From: Lumbricus terrestris
Taxonomy: Eukaryota; Annelida; Clitellata; Crassiclitellata; Lumbricidae
Direction: 5' to 3'
DNA: 64,000 nucleotides
Assembly: GCA_949752735.1 (NCBI GenBank)
Contig: OX457042.1
Coordinates: forward strand, 30,930,116 to 30,994,115
A model generated the notes under the pieces. The model made no database searches, was not told where the DNA came from, and worked only from the letters and a program-made list of their open reading frames with translations. This document shows positions 35,347-46,798 of this stretch, piece after piece. Numbering within the stretch: position 1 is the first letter of the stretch; the number at the start of each line of letters is the position of its first letter. A program made the translations under genes and the position numbers.

Positions 35347-35420
35347 AATAATAAAAATAATAGTAATAAATAATAAATAAAAAATATAACAATAATAACG
35401 ATAATAATAATAAAATGACT
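34985..35420 (+). repeat. Compound CAA/AAT/GAT microsatellite 5' of LicD-like gene 2
   Basis: (CAA)n about 35009-35070, then AAT-rich, then (GAT)n about 35280-35345. Counterpart of 10670-11215. Confidence 0.95.
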
Positions 35421-35429
35421 ATTATTATT

Positions 35430-35640
35430 ATTATTATTATTACTACATAAATTTATTACGCGCGCAAGGTCACACCAAAGTGTGAATCTGAGGCGCGGAT
35501 AGTTAGCCGCCAGTGGAAGATGCAGTTAAAGGTCCATGTGCTTGAAAGCCAAAGAGAAATAGTGAGTTTTGAGCCGTTTTTTGAAGGTAGGGAGTGAATT
35601 TGAGCAACGAAGAGAGAGTGGAAGTAGATTGACTATAATA
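35430..35640 (-). mobile_element. LINE C-terminal end (CR1/L2-type)
   Basis: A minus-strand frame ends NSLPTFKKRLKTHYF, a classic CR1/L2 C-terminus, followed by a GCGCCTCAGATTCACA..GCGCGTAATAAATTTATGTA 3' end and (AAT)n. A similar 3' end is at 14210-14280 inside the hAT-like element. Confidence 0.65.
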
Positions 35641-35931
35641 GTGATAATGATGATGAAAATGTGGCGATCGACCGCCTCAGTCGCTACCATGCTGCTCCCT
35701 GCCGGTTGACTATCAGTATTAAGACTCAATATTTGATTTCATGCCAAAACGATAAATTTTGTGTCTAGGCCATAGTCGTTTTAGGTCTGCTGTATGTGTT
35801 CAATTAACCGGCTTGATCAATGTAGGCCTAAAGCTCAAAGCTTTGCATTTTGCTGTATCATTGATTCTAAGGGTGATGATAGATCTAACATTTTTCATAC
35901 GTAGCCTAGATCTAATATGCCAAGATGCTAA

Positions 35932-37029
35932 ATGTTTATGTTTTCAGCAATGTTCTCAGTCTGCAGCATCATTGGAAGTTTTCTGGAAACAATTCAAAGT
36001 CGCCTGCCGAGGGCATTGTTTCGCCGCATCCGACCTTTGTTACAGCTATTCGGATTAATAATTACTGTCGCCTGTCTTCTACTAGTAACTCTTTTAGTCG
36101 TCCATGTGAACCACTCAGATTACTCTCAGAGACAACTACAGACGCTCGACACCGCTCACTCCAGCATTCCAGAAGTCAAGTCAGTCCCATGCAAGCAATC
36201 GTCCGTCAGTCAGCTTCAATACGTCGCCTACAATGAGACGGAACTGGAAGAAAAGGCTCTAAATATAATGACCAACATGTCGTGGCTACTCTTCAAGCCA
36301 GCCATGACTTCTGATGAAAGACTGACGGTACATTATCTGCTGAAGCAATTCGTTAAGATCTGCGACCTGTTCAACATCACGGATTATTTCATATTCAGTG
36401 GTTCGCTGTTGGGTTCTTATCGACATCACGGACTGCAGCCGTGGGATGACGACATCGACATTCTAATGAGATACTCGGACCAAGCGCAGATACTCGATGC
36501 CTTCAAGATATATGCCAGCGAATCTGTAGATATATCTGTGGTATTTAAGCATACGAGATTGAAATTATTTCACCGAAATCGCAGTATTTCCATTCCACCA
36601 CATCGACATCGGTGGCCATTTCTGGACTTGTCGTTCTACCATGAAAACGAAACGCACATCTGGGAAGTTAGGGGTAACAAGACGTACCATAGAGTTGAAA
36701 AGTATCTGATCTTTCCACTCCACCTTCGACCATTCGAAGCCGTGATGATTAATTCGCCGAGAGATGCGTACGCAGTATTGAAGCTGCTTTATCGTGATTC
36801 CCGTTGTGTTTCTCTGACCTGGGTCCACAAGAAGGGGAAATATCCCGCAATAAAGAGCCGCGGTTTCGACTGCAATATGGTGGCACCCATCTACCCGTTT
36901 GTGCATCGAAAGGCAGTTGGTGAATGCATCGCAGAGTCATTATGGGTTGGTGACACCCTGCTCTACACCGTACTTATAGAAGAGCCAATGTATGCTGTTA
37001 CAGAACCATACACTCTGAGGCTCATATAG
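35932..37029 (+). CDS. LicD-family type II membrane protein 2
   Basis: Intact 365-aa ORF, colinear with the other two. The membrane segment is at about residues 35-57, the GSLLGSYRHHG and PWDDDIDI signature at 157-177, WPFLDLSFY at 228-236 and FPLHLRPFEA at 261-270. Likely a Golgi transferase of sugar phosphate or phosphocholine, substrate unknown. It is close to copy 3 overall, but residues about 190-209 (AFKIYASESVDISVVFKHTR) differ sharply from both others while the sequence on either side is nearly identical. ATTAAA at 37166-37171 is a poly(A) candidate. A start at Met7 (35950) behind the acceptor-like TTTATGTTTTCAG is possible. Confidence 0.85.
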   Translation: MFMFSAMFSVCSIIGSFLETIQSRLPRALFRRIRPLLQLFGLIITVACLLLVTLLVVHVNHSDYSQRQLQTLDTAHSSIPEVKSVPCKQSSVSQLQYVAYNETELEEKALNIMTNMSWLLFKPAMTSDERLTVHYLLKQFVKICDLFNITDYFIFSGSLLGSYRHHGLQPWDDDIDILMRYSDQAQILDAFKIYASESVDISVVFKHTRLKLFHRNRSISIPPHRHRWPFLDLSFYHENETHIWEVRGNKTYHRVEKYLIFPLHLRPFEAVMINSPRDAYAVLKLLYRDSRCVSLTWVHKKGKYPAIKSRGFDCNMVAPIYPFVHRKAVGECIAESLWVGDTLLYTVLIEEPMYAVTEPYTLRLI

Positions 37030-37590
37030 CGTGACATTCTTCAAGAACAGTAGGCGATATCAATAACATGAACATGCTCAAGTTTTCTTGCGTCAACATT
37101 CACAACACGTGACCATAGGAGGCTTAGGAGCTACAGAACTGAATCTCGACGAAGAAGGCATCTTTATTAAACACAGTCAGAGGCAAGTCCTCTTGTTTAC
37201 CAGGTGAAGGTATGACTATTTTAGCGGCAATATTGTTCCTTCAGGTCTCACAGCTGTTTGTCCATCCACATGGCTTAGTATTTTTTTTATTAGTACGACT
37301 GCAGGGTCAATTGGATACCGTTCATAAATGACATCGCGCACCTTGGAAGGGGGAAGAGGGGGTCACACAATTGTGACGATGTGTGACGGCCCCACACCAG
37401 ATATCATATGAATTTTGTGTTGACGCGTAACGAGGGTAGGGTGTCAAAAATCATCTGGAGCATTGCGTGGCGTCATTTAAGGACGGCACATTAGGCATAT
37501 AACATTGATGTTCATTGTTAAGTGAACATCATATGGATACAATGCGGTATACAAGTGGATGTGGACTGACGCTGGTTTTGCGGTTATTTT
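37030..37590 (+). other. 3' flank of LicD-like gene 2
   Basis: Same as after copy 1 up to about 37490, without the hAT-like insertion. No gene. Confidence 0.5.
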
Positions 37591-38052
37591 CAGTAGCGGT
37601 GCTAGGGGGGGGCTAGGGGGCTAAGCCCCTTCTAAAAAAGCCATCCATTCTTTACCATGTAAAAATGAAATATTTGCACGATTAACCCCCTTTAGCCCCC
37701 CAAAATAATCGTAAAGGTACGCACGAGGTTTGTCCCAGACAGTTTGGCGGATTTGAAAAAGGACCATTTTCGTAAGATTTCGATCAAACGACTTAAAAAA
37801 GGGCCGTCAGCAATTTTTTCACCTCCGAAATGGAACATTTTCTTGAGATTTCGGGCCGATGACTAAAAAAGTCGTCAGAAATTTTTTCCCACGGCCGAAA
37901 TGGAAACTTTTCTTCAGATTTCGGGCCGATGACTTTAAAAAGGTCGTCATAATGTTTTTCACGGCCGAAATGGAACATTTTTGCGTCTGAAAACGGAAAA
38001 TTTTCTCCCGCAAATTCAGGCCCCCAAAACTGAAATCCTGGCGACGCCACTG
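37591..38052 (+). mobile_element. hAT-type MITE with internal repeats
   Basis: The 462-bp element begins CAGTAGCGGTGCTAGG and ends CCTGGCGACGCCACTG, related to the MITE at 31981-32261. The flanks share TATTTT only, so the 8-bp duplication is imperfect (GTTATTTT, TCTATTTT). A CGGCCGAAATGGAA/TTTCGGGCCGATGACT motif is repeated three times inside. Confidence 0.75.
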
Positions 38053-38089
38053 TCTATTTTATGTCTTTTTGAACCAGTTAAGTTACATA

Positions 38090-38934
38090 TGAGAATTCAA
38101 CCGGAGTCTCTGTACAAGGAGGGCGAATTAATAACTTGCGATTTGCAGATGACATTGACCTACTGGAGTATAGTTGCGAAAGGTTGCAAGAGAGTGTAGG
38201 TGGGCTAAATAAAGATGCACAAAGGGCTGGGTTAAGAATAAATGTGGACAAAACAAAAACAATGGTGTTTGGAAGAGAAACAATAGACAAGGAAATCAAA
38301 GTGCAAGATCAGATGATTGAAAATGTAACACAGTTTGTGTACCTTGGCAGCTTGTTGACGTGGAATAACGACTGCACAAAAGAAATAAAGACAAGAATAG
38401 TAAAAGCAAAAGGAGCCATGGCAGGACTGAACACCATCTGGAGCAGCAAGCAAATAAGTTACAGGACTAAATTGAACGTCTTAATGACATGTGTGTTCAG
38501 TACAGCATTATACGCATGTGAGGCATGGACTGTCAAGAAGACGGATCGAGATAAGATATTGGCCTTCGAAATGTATTGCTATAGAAGAATATTACATCTG
38601 AATTGGACAATGAAGGTTAAAAATAAGGAGATTCGTAGCAGGCTAAATATAAAAGAAGACCTTATGCAAAAAATAATGAGGAGGAAACTCAGCCTATTCG
38701 GACATATATGTAGAATGGAGGATGACAGAAAGATAAAAAGTGTGATGCTGGGAATTATGGATAGCAATGGAAGAAGAGGACGACCAAGCAGAGAATGGAT
38801 AGACGACATCAAAGAGTGGTGTAATCAAGACATTTACAGCTTAAGCAGATCTGCTCAGGACCGCGGACTTTGGAAGAGAACGATAAAGTGTGCATTGGAC
38901 ACCTACGGGTTGTTAACCCATGGATAATGATGAT
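38090..38934 (+). mobile_element. 5'-truncated LINE with RT C-terminal half
   Basis: A 263-codon frame (38136-38927) starts just at LRFADDIDLLE, the catalytic motif of the reverse transcriptase, and continues through VYLGSLLTW, LYACEAWT, GHICRME and GRRGRPSREW to the end CALDTYGLLTHG, then (ATGATG)n. Unlike other LINEs here its frame is intact, so it is young. AAGTTA flanks both ends. Same 3' end as 3156-3431. Blocks 1 and 3 lack it. Confidence 0.85.
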
Positions 38935-38984
38935 GATGATGAAGTTAGATAAATCGTAATCGTTTTACATCATAACTGGTTGCC

Positions 38985-41900
38985 ATTTCGTTATTTGTGT
39001 TAGCGAGACTTTAGTCCCTTAAAGGTGTCTTTTACCTATTTCGTTATTTGTGTTAGCGGAACTTTAGTCCCTTAAAGGTGTCTTTTACCCATTTCGTTAT
39101 TTGTGTTAGCGGAACTTTAGTCCCTTAAAGGTGTCTTTTACCTATTTCGTTATTTGTGTTAGCGGAACTTTAGTCCCTTAAAGGTGTCTTTTACCCATTT
39201 CGTTATTTGTGTTAGCGGAACTTTAGTCCCTTAAAGGTGTCTTTTACCTATTTCGTTATTTGTGTTAGCGGAACTTTAGTCCCTTAAAGGTGTCTTTTAC
39301 CTATTTCGTTATTTGTGTTAGCGGAACTTTAGTCCCTTAAAGGTGTCTTTTACCCATTTCGTTATTTGTGTTAGCGGAACTTTAGTCTCTTAAAGGTGTC
39401 TTTTACCTATTTCGTTATTTGTGTTAGCGGAACTTTAGTCCCTTAAAGGTGTCTTTTACCCATTTCGTTATTTGTGTTAGCGGAACTTTAGTCCCTTAAA
39501 GGTGTCTTTTACCTATTTCGTTATTTGTGTTAGCGGAACTTTAGTCCCTTAAAGGTGTCTTTTACCTATTTCGTTATTTGTGTTAGCGGAACTTTAGTCC
39601 CTTAAAGGTGTCTTTTACCTATTTCGTTATTTGTGTTAGCGGAACTTTAGTCCCTTAAAGGTGTCTTTTACCTATTTCGTTATTTGTGTTAGCGGAACTT
39701 TAGTCCCTTAAAGGTGTCTTTTACCTATTTCGTTATTTGTGTTAGCGGAACTTTAGTCCCTTAAAGGTGTCTTTTACCTATTTCGTTATTTGTGTTAGCG
39801 GAACTTTAGTCCCTTAAAGGTGTCTTTTACCCATTTCGTTATTTGTGTTAGCGGAACTTTAGTCCCTTAAAGGTGTCTTTTACCTATTTCGTTATTTGTG
39901 TTAGCGGAACTTTAGTCCCTTAAAGGTGTCTTTTACCCATTTCGTTATTTGTGTTAGCGGAACTTTAGTCCCTTAAAGGTGTCTTTTACCTATTTCGTTA
40001 TTTGTGTTAGCGGAACTTTAGTCCCTTAAAGGTGTCTTTTACCTATTTCGTTATTTGTGTTAGCGGAACTTTAGTCCCTTAAAGGTGTCTTTTGCCCATT
40101 TCGTTATTTGTGTTAGCGGAACTTTAGTCTCTTAAAGGTGTCTTTTACCTATTTCGTTATTTGTGTTAGCGGAACTTTAGTCCCTTAAAGGTGTCTTTTA
40201 CCCATTTCGTTATTTGTGTTAGCGGAACTTTAGTCCCTTAAAGGTGTCTTTTACCTATTTCGTTATTTGTGTTAGCGGAACTTTAGTCCCTTAAAGGTGT
40301 CTTTTACCTATTTCGTTATTTGTGTTAGCGGAACTTTAGTCCCTTAAAGGTGTCTTTTACCCATTTCGTTATTTGTGTTAGCGGAACTTTAGTCCCTTAA
40401 AGGTGTCTTTTACCCATTTCGTTATTTGTGTTAGCGGAACTTTAGTCCCTTAAAGGTGTCTTTTACCTATTTCGTTATTTGTGTTAGCGGAACTTTAGTC
40501 CCTTAAAGGTGTCTTTTACCCATTTCGTTATTTGTGTTAGCGAGACTTTAGTCCCTTGAAGGTGTTTTTTACCTATTTCGTTATTTGTGTTAGCGGAACT
40601 TTAGTCCCTTAAAGGTGTCTTTTACCCATTTCGTTATTTGTGTTAGCGGAACTTTAGTCCCTTAAAGGTGTCTTTTACCTATTTCGTTATTTGTGTTAGC
40701 GGAACTTTAGTCCCTTAAAGGTGTCTTTTACCCATTTCGTTATTTGTGTTAGCGGAACTTTAGTCCCTTAAAGGTGTCTTTTACCCATTTCGTTATTTGT
40801 GTTAGCGGAACTTTAGTCACTTAAAGGTGTCTTTTACCTATTTCGTTATTTGTGTTAGCGGAACTTTAGTCCCTTAAAGGTGTCTTTTACCCATTTCGTT
40901 ATTTGTGTTAGCGGAACTTTAGTCCCTTAAAGGTGTCTTTTACATATTTCGTTATTTGTGTTAGCGGAACTTTAGTCCCTTAAAGGTGTCTTTTACCCAT
41001 TTCGTTATTTGTGTTAGCGGAACTTTAGTCCCTTAAAGGTGTCTTTTACCTATTTCGTTATTTGTGTTAGCGGAACTTTAGTCCCTTAAAGGTGTCTTTT
41101 ACCTATTTCGTTATTTGTGTTAGCGAGACTTTAGTCCCTTGAAGGTGTTTTTTACCTATTTCGTTATTTGTGTTAGCGGAACTTTAGTCCCTTAGAGGTG
41201 TCTTTTACCTATTTCGTTATTTGTGTTAGCGGAACTTTAGTCCCTTAAAGGTGTCTTTTACCTATTTCGTTATTTGTGTTAGCGGAACTTTAGTCCCTTA
41301 AAGGTGTCTTTTACCTATTTCGTTATTTGTGTTAGCGGAACTTTAGTCCCTTAAAGGTGTCTTTTGCCCATTTCGTTATTTGTGTTAGCGGAACTTTAGT
41401 CTCTTAAAGGTGTCTTTTACCTATTTCGTTATTTGTGTTAGCGGAACTTTAGTCCCTTAAAGGTGTCTTTTACCCATTTCGTTATTTGTGTTAGCGGAAC
41501 TTTAGTCCCTTAAAGGTGTCTTTTACCTATTTCGTTATTTGTGTTAGCGGAACTTTAGTCCCTTAAAGGTGTCTTTTACCTATTTCGTTATTTGTGTTAG
41601 CGGAACTTTAGTCCCTTAAAGGTGTCTTTTACCCATTTCGTTATTTGTGTTAGCGGAACTTTAGTCTCTTAAAGGTGTCTTTTACCTATTTCGTTATTTG
41701 TGTTAGCGGAACTTTAGTCCCTTAAAGGTGTCTTTTACCCATTTCGTTATTTGTGTTAGCGGAACTTTAGTCCCTTAAAGGTGTCTTTTACCCATTTCGT
41801 TATTTGTGTTAGCGGAACTTTAGTCCCTTAAAGGTGTCTTTTACCTATTTCGTTATTTGTGTTAGCGGAACTTTAGTCCCTTAAAGGTGTCTTTTACCCA

Positions 41901-43277
41901 TTTCGTTATTTGTGTTAGCGGAACTTTAGTCCCTTAAAGGTGTTTTTTACCTATTTCGTTATTTGTGTTAGCGGAACTTTAGTCCCTTAAAGGTGTCTTT
42001 TACCCATTTCGTTATTTGTGTTAGCGGAACTTTAGTCCCTTAAAGGTGTCTTTTACCTATTTCGTTATTTGTGTTAGCGGAACTTTAGTCCCTTAAAGGT
42101 GTCTTTTACCTATTTCGTTATTTGTGTTAGCGGAACTTTAGTCCCTTAAAGGTGTCTTTTACCCATTTCGTTATTTGTGTTAGCGGAACTTTAGTCCCTT
42201 AAAGGTGTCTTTTACCCATTTCGTTATTTGTGTTAGCGGAACTTTAGTCCCTTAAAGGTGTCTTTTACCTATTTCGTTATTTGTGTTAGCGGAACTTTAG
42301 TCCCTTAAAGGTGTCTTTTACCCATTTCGTTATTTGTGTTAGCGGAACTTTAGTCCCTTAAAGGTGTCTTTTACCTATTTCGTTATTTGTGTTAGCGGAA
42401 CTTTAGTCCCTTAAAGGTGTCTTTTACCTATTTCGTTATTTGTGTTAGCGGAACTTTAGTCCCTTAAAGGTGTCTTTTACCTATTTCGTTATTTGTGTTA
42501 GCGAGACTTTAGTCCCTTGAAGGTGTTTTTTACCTATTTCGTTATTTGTGTTCGCGGAACTTTAGTCCCTTAGAGGTGTCTTTTACCTATTTCGTTATTT
42601 GTGTTAGCGGAACTTTAGTCCCTTAAAGGTGTCTTTTACCTATTTCGTTATTTGTGTTAGCGGAACTTTAGTCCCTTAAAGGTGTCTTTTACCTATTTCG
42701 TTATTTGTGTTAGCGGAACTTTAGTCCCTTAAAGGTGTCTTTTACCTATTTCGTTATTTGTGTTAGCGGAATTTTAGTCCCTTAAAGGTGTCTTTTACCC
42801 ATTTCGTTATTTGTGTTAGCGGAACTTTAGTCCCTTAAAGGTGTCTTTTACCTATTTCGTTATTTGTGTTAGCGGAACTTTAGTCCCTTAAAGGTGTCTT
42901 TTACCTATTTCGTTATTTGTGTTAGCGGAACTTTAGTCCCTTAAAGGTGTCTTTTACCCATTTCGTTATTTGTGTTAGCGGAACTTTAGTCCCTTAAAGG
43001 TGTCTTTTATCTATTTCGTTATTTGTGTTAGCGGAACTTAAGTCCCTTAAAGGTGTCTTTTACCCATTTCGTTATTTGTGTTAGCGGAACTTTAGTCCCT
43101 TAAAGGTGTCTTTTACCTATTTCGTTATTTGTGTTAGCGGAACTTTAGTCCCTTAAAGGTGTCTTTTACCCATTTCGTTATTTGTGTTAGCGGAACTTTA
43201 GTCCCTTAAAGGTGTCTTTTACCTATTTCGTTATTTGTGTTAGCGAGACTTTAGTCCCTTGAAGGTGTTTTTTGCCT
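38985..43277 (+). repeat. 53-bp satellite, 81 head-to-tail copies
   Basis: The unit ATTTCGTTATTTGTGTTAGC...GGAACTTTAG...AAAGGTGTCTTTTACC(C/T) repeats from 38985 to 43277. Start positions tested at units 1, 2, 3, 7, 21, 29, 40, 45, 50, 66 and 80 are all exact multiples of 53 from the first, so no net indel exists over 4.2 kb. Most units differ only by C or T before ATTTCG. Units 0, 29, 40, 66 and 80 carry GCGAGAC, the form seen in the low-copy blocks. No ORF of note. Confidence 0.97.
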
Positions 43278-43440
43278 TTTTTCTCGGTTTATTTACAAAT
43301 TTGTTCACTCTGTTGATAATTGGAGCAATAAAATCTGTGTTTATTGTTATGGTTGTGAATAAGGCGCTGCCGATTTTTCGTTTCCTATCATCAACATAAG
43401 ATTGCAGTCCTCTCCCTCACCGCCTGCTCTTCTCAATGAC
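43278..43440 (+). other. Type 2 flank ending at a block junction
   Basis: This 160 bp matches 15895-16065 and 56458-56625, then departs from both after CTCTTCTCAATGACAGC. Confidence 0.75.
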
Positions 43441-43450
43441 AGCTGGTGCG

Positions 43451-43530
43451 CGGACGATTGATCACCGGACGGTTGATCACCGGACGGTTGATCACCGGAC
43501 GATTGATCACTGCGGACGTTTGATCACCGG
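43451..43530 (+). repeat. 15-bp tandem repeat at the block 2/3 junction
   Basis: GATCACCGGACGGTT is repeated about five times with small changes, exactly where type 2 flank changes to type 1 flank. Confidence 0.9.
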
Positions 43531-43544
43531 TCAGTACAATTTAT

Positions 43545-44050
43545 TAACTGTGGATTGGCATTTCGGGGAGAGACAGTTATTCATCAAGGCTGAGGTTGAG
43601 CTGGTCAGCTACAAAGCTTTCGAATAGCCTATCACAGATCAAGGTGAAACTCTGGGTGCAGGACTAGAGAACTTAGTTGAATCTATCATGTTTATGTACA
43701 GATAACCATGCAGTCGCCGTTTGATATTCGCCCTTCTTACAATGCTTAGAAATGCACACAATTACACACGCCTTAATGGCACAACTGCAATAATATTATA
43801 AAGCAAAATGTGAGTGAAGGACTTGCTCATGGTCCCTATATAAATAAAAACCGCCAAGGACGAGGATCGAACCCGTATTCTACGCGTGACAGCATTACAG
43901 GTCGACCCCATTATAGCCACTCTGTCACCGTGCCTCACGAACAATGCCTACAAATCACTCTGCGTCCATTATAGCACCACGCTACATAATTTATTACTGG
44001 CCAGTGGCCACACTATACTCTTTGATCCAATTGCAGGACATATGCAAAAG
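43545..44050. other. Type 1 upstream region of gene D
   Basis: Matches 660-1190 upstream of gene A, including the SINE remnant. No gene. Confidence 0.6.
43803..43934 (-). mobile_element. tRNA-derived SINE remnant, block 3 copy
   Basis: Counterpart of 945-1073; the B box reads GGTTCGATCCTCG on the minus strand. Confidence 0.55.
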
Positions 44051-44159
44051 CGAAACATTTCTCAGGTATGTGTCTGTGCGTGAGTGTGTGCGCGTGTGCG
44101 CGTGTGTATGTGTATGAGGACTGTCAGGTGATGCGCATGAATTTACGATGCTACAATGT

Positions 44160-44267
44160 ACGTGATTGGAATTTGCCAATTGCAACTGCGACTGCATGTT
44201 CCCATGCACATCCTGTGATGGCTGTGAAATAAATGTATAAAAGTCGGTAGAGTCGTTGACATTCAGC
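44160..44267 (+). promoter_or_regulatory. Promoter of Gly/Tyr gene D
   Basis: TATAAAAG at 44236-44243, 97 bp before the ATG. The TGCATG-TTCC-CATGCA palindrome, the inverted CCAAT pair and TTCAGCAAGCATTT are all present as in gene A. Confidence 0.75.
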
Positions 44268-44332
44268 AAGCATTTGATACAGTCAACCATCCAGTTGTGT
44301 CCTATCGTCAGTAGCTGTTTGAGATATCAGAA

Positions 44333-44557
44333 ATGAAGACCTTCATCGCCTTGCTCCTGTTGGTGGTTGCTATTGTTGGACTCACGTCGGGCAGTGGATA
44401 TGGAGGATATGGAGGATACGGTGGATACGGTGGTGGATACGGTGGTGGATACGGTGGATATGGTGGCGGATATGGAAATGGTGGATATGGTGGATACGGT
44501 GGCTACGGAAACGGTGGATACGGTGGATATGGTGGCTACGGAGGATACGGATATTAG
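44333..44557 (+). CDS. Secreted Gly/Tyr-rich peptide D
   Basis: The 74-aa product has signal peptide MKTFIALLLLVVAIVGLTSG, with Val at position 11 shared only with gene E. The mature part is GGY/GGGY repeats with two Asn, as in gene A. The TAG stop is followed by AAAAG|GTAAG (donor at 44563). Flanks are type 1 (like A), but the start of the repeat (GGATATGGAGGATATGGAGG) matches E, so the gene looks partly homogenised with its block neighbour. Confidence 0.85.
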   Translation: MKTFIALLLLVVAIVGLTSGSGYGGYGGYGGYGGGYGGGYGGYGGGYGNGGYGGYGGYGNGGYGGYGGYGGYGY

Positions 44558-45690
44558 AAAAGGTAAGCCACTCAGAACAGCTTTATCGATCACAGCTGCT
44601 GGAGCTAAGACCGTTCCTTAGACCTTAAACTTGTAGGTGGATGTTTGATTGTTGATTATGATTTTAAAAAGTGCACAACTAAACCATTGGACCGTAGCAA
44701 CAGACTCAGTTTAGTTATTTGTTTCTGTCAATAACAGCAGTCAGCGTTGCTTCCCGTGTTTAGAAGAATAACCACATCACATGACTTTATTAGGTCGTCA
44801 TACATGGATTGCACAGCCGATGCGTGTTCATTGCTTGTGTAACACGCGAGAGAATACACATGGTTTCTGAAAACATACGGATTTAGGCGGTCCATTGGTA
44901 GTTTGTTTAATTTTTGACTGACTGACTTATTGATTGACTGAATGAATGAATGACTGAATTAGTGAAGAACTGACTTGCTGATCCACAATCTCACCAATTG
45001 ACTGAGGGTTCGTTCAAAACGCAATACCTAAATGATTCAAGACCGTGTACTGATTAGTTGTGTATTGTGTGAAAATAGCTGAAACAGAGTCACTGGATCC
45101 AAGACTTTACGGTTTCCTCACTTTTTCTTTCCTTTGCGTTTCCAGGCTGTTTGTAGTCAGTGCTCAGAAGAAGATGGATTTCAACCCGAAACGTTCGTTT
45201 ATCCAACAATTCTTTTGCATTATTTAACTTGACACGATCGCTGCTGCAAAAAGATGCCACCGTGAGACTTCAGAACATAACCAACATTGCGAGGACATTG
45301 CAGGAACACTACGAGGACAGATCGAAAACATTTAGTAGGAGAACAATCATGCGAGAACATTGCGGTTGCGATGCTGATACACGATGAGAACGAGGGCTTG
45401 AAATTACTGTAGACTAATTTTGCGTACAATTTCACATTTCGATGAATTCAGAAAATTATTCTTCCGATTGCATTACCGTTTTCTACAGAAAGGGATTGAT
45501 TGGCAATTCTATGAGAACACTGTATTAATGAATAATTAATTTAAAATGTTCATAGATTAGGCCTACAAACATTTTCTAGACTGTTGCCTGGCGTAGGGTA
45601 TGTTTGGTATGATAGATTTACTTGATCGGTTTACTTCTCTGGAGATGGTAATGTTTCGCTGAATAATAATTTTTTTAAATCAGTGCAATG
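44558..45690 (+). other. Gene D intron and downstream exon
   Basis: Intron 44563-45145 (583 bp), exon 2 from 45146. The small frame at 45174-45227 (17 codons) is in frame with the peptide stop across the splice. AATAAT but no AATAAA near 45662. Confidence 0.65.
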
Positions 45691-45779
45691 TCTTATGCTA
45701 AGAGTTGATCAATACAATATTATTTTCTGCTAATAATAATTATATAATACAAATAGTAAAGTTTAAGAAAACAGTTACC

Positions 45780-45960
45780 TTACCTTATGCTCTGAGAAGT
45801 TCAAGTATCCGCATAAAGATCCTGAGCAAGTCCTGTACTCGCAATTGTCATACGCTTCAGGGCGAAACCCCGATTTAGTTTCCGCGCTGTAGTCGAGAGC
45901 GGCTCTGAGCAGTAATCTTGAAGGGACGCTATAACAAGTCCTCTTACATGAAATATATTT
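45780..45960 (+). repeat. SINE-body fragment downstream of gene D
   Basis: Headless SINE fragment as after genes A and C. Confidence 0.55.
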
Positions 45961-46059
45961 ATATTAATACTAATCAAGTCCTCTTACATAAATTTAATTA
46001 TATTAATAGGCTACTAATAAAAATCGTATTAATAGGCTACCAATAACAAATATTTAATA

Positions 46060-46780
46060 ATATCCTGCCCCACGCGACCGCTGTGGGCGAGGTGTGTGTT
46101 GGGTGGGGGCGAGGCGACCACGGTAGCACTCGGTCTAGCTGCATGGTTTCAGGTGAATAACTGTGAAACTATATGACGACTAAATGGAAATCGCGAAAGT
46201 TTGGGTTTTCGTTCCACCCTAGCCCCCATGGTGAGAGAGAATCGCCAACTCTTCCGCTGGTTGGTTCTGGTGGCCTTCTGTCAAGGTAGAAAGTTTCAGA
46301 TCAATAGCTGCGTGTTACCGAAAAACTTTGTTTTTGCCCCCACCCCAGCTCCATGGTGGGAGATAATTCGTCAACCGCTCCACTGGTGTCCCATGCCCAG
46401 ATCTACGCAGTAGTGAAGGTTTGGAGCGAAAAGCTCAAAAACTGTGGAAATGCATCTCGGTCAAAAACACAGACAGACACACAGAATCTTCTCTTTATTT
46501 CTTATAGATATGGTTACTTTCAACCTATTGTTTGTACTAGTGATTATGCCTGGCATTTTGTCATCATTATTGATGCAAAGCTGGGCCCAAAATCTTACAA
46601 GGAGACACGAATTTTGTTGTTAAAAAACCCCAAACCATCCAAACTCAAATGGCCGACAATTGCCTCAATAGGGTATAATTAAAAGACCCTAGAACAGTCA
46701 AACTGTTCACTACATGGCACAGAGGGGTAGATCGGGGAAGGGCGCTTTGCCACGAGTGAGCGTTTTGCCCCTCTGTAAAT
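46060..46780. repeat. Unclassified repeat region, block 3 copy
   Basis: Counterpart of 3500-4310; the CAGACAGA tract has shrunk to a few units (46468-46485). Confidence 0.4.
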
Positions 46781-46798
46781 CCTGGTTGCAATTACAAT

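Noticed and set aside
37030..37590. Possible second exon downstream of the LicD-like genes
   Set aside because: The 365-codon ORF ends in a stop with a nearby ATTAAA, and no donor site precedes the stop.
38985..43277. CRISPR-like array
   Set aside because: There are no unique spacers: the whole 53-bp unit repeats head to tail, and the genome is eukaryotic.
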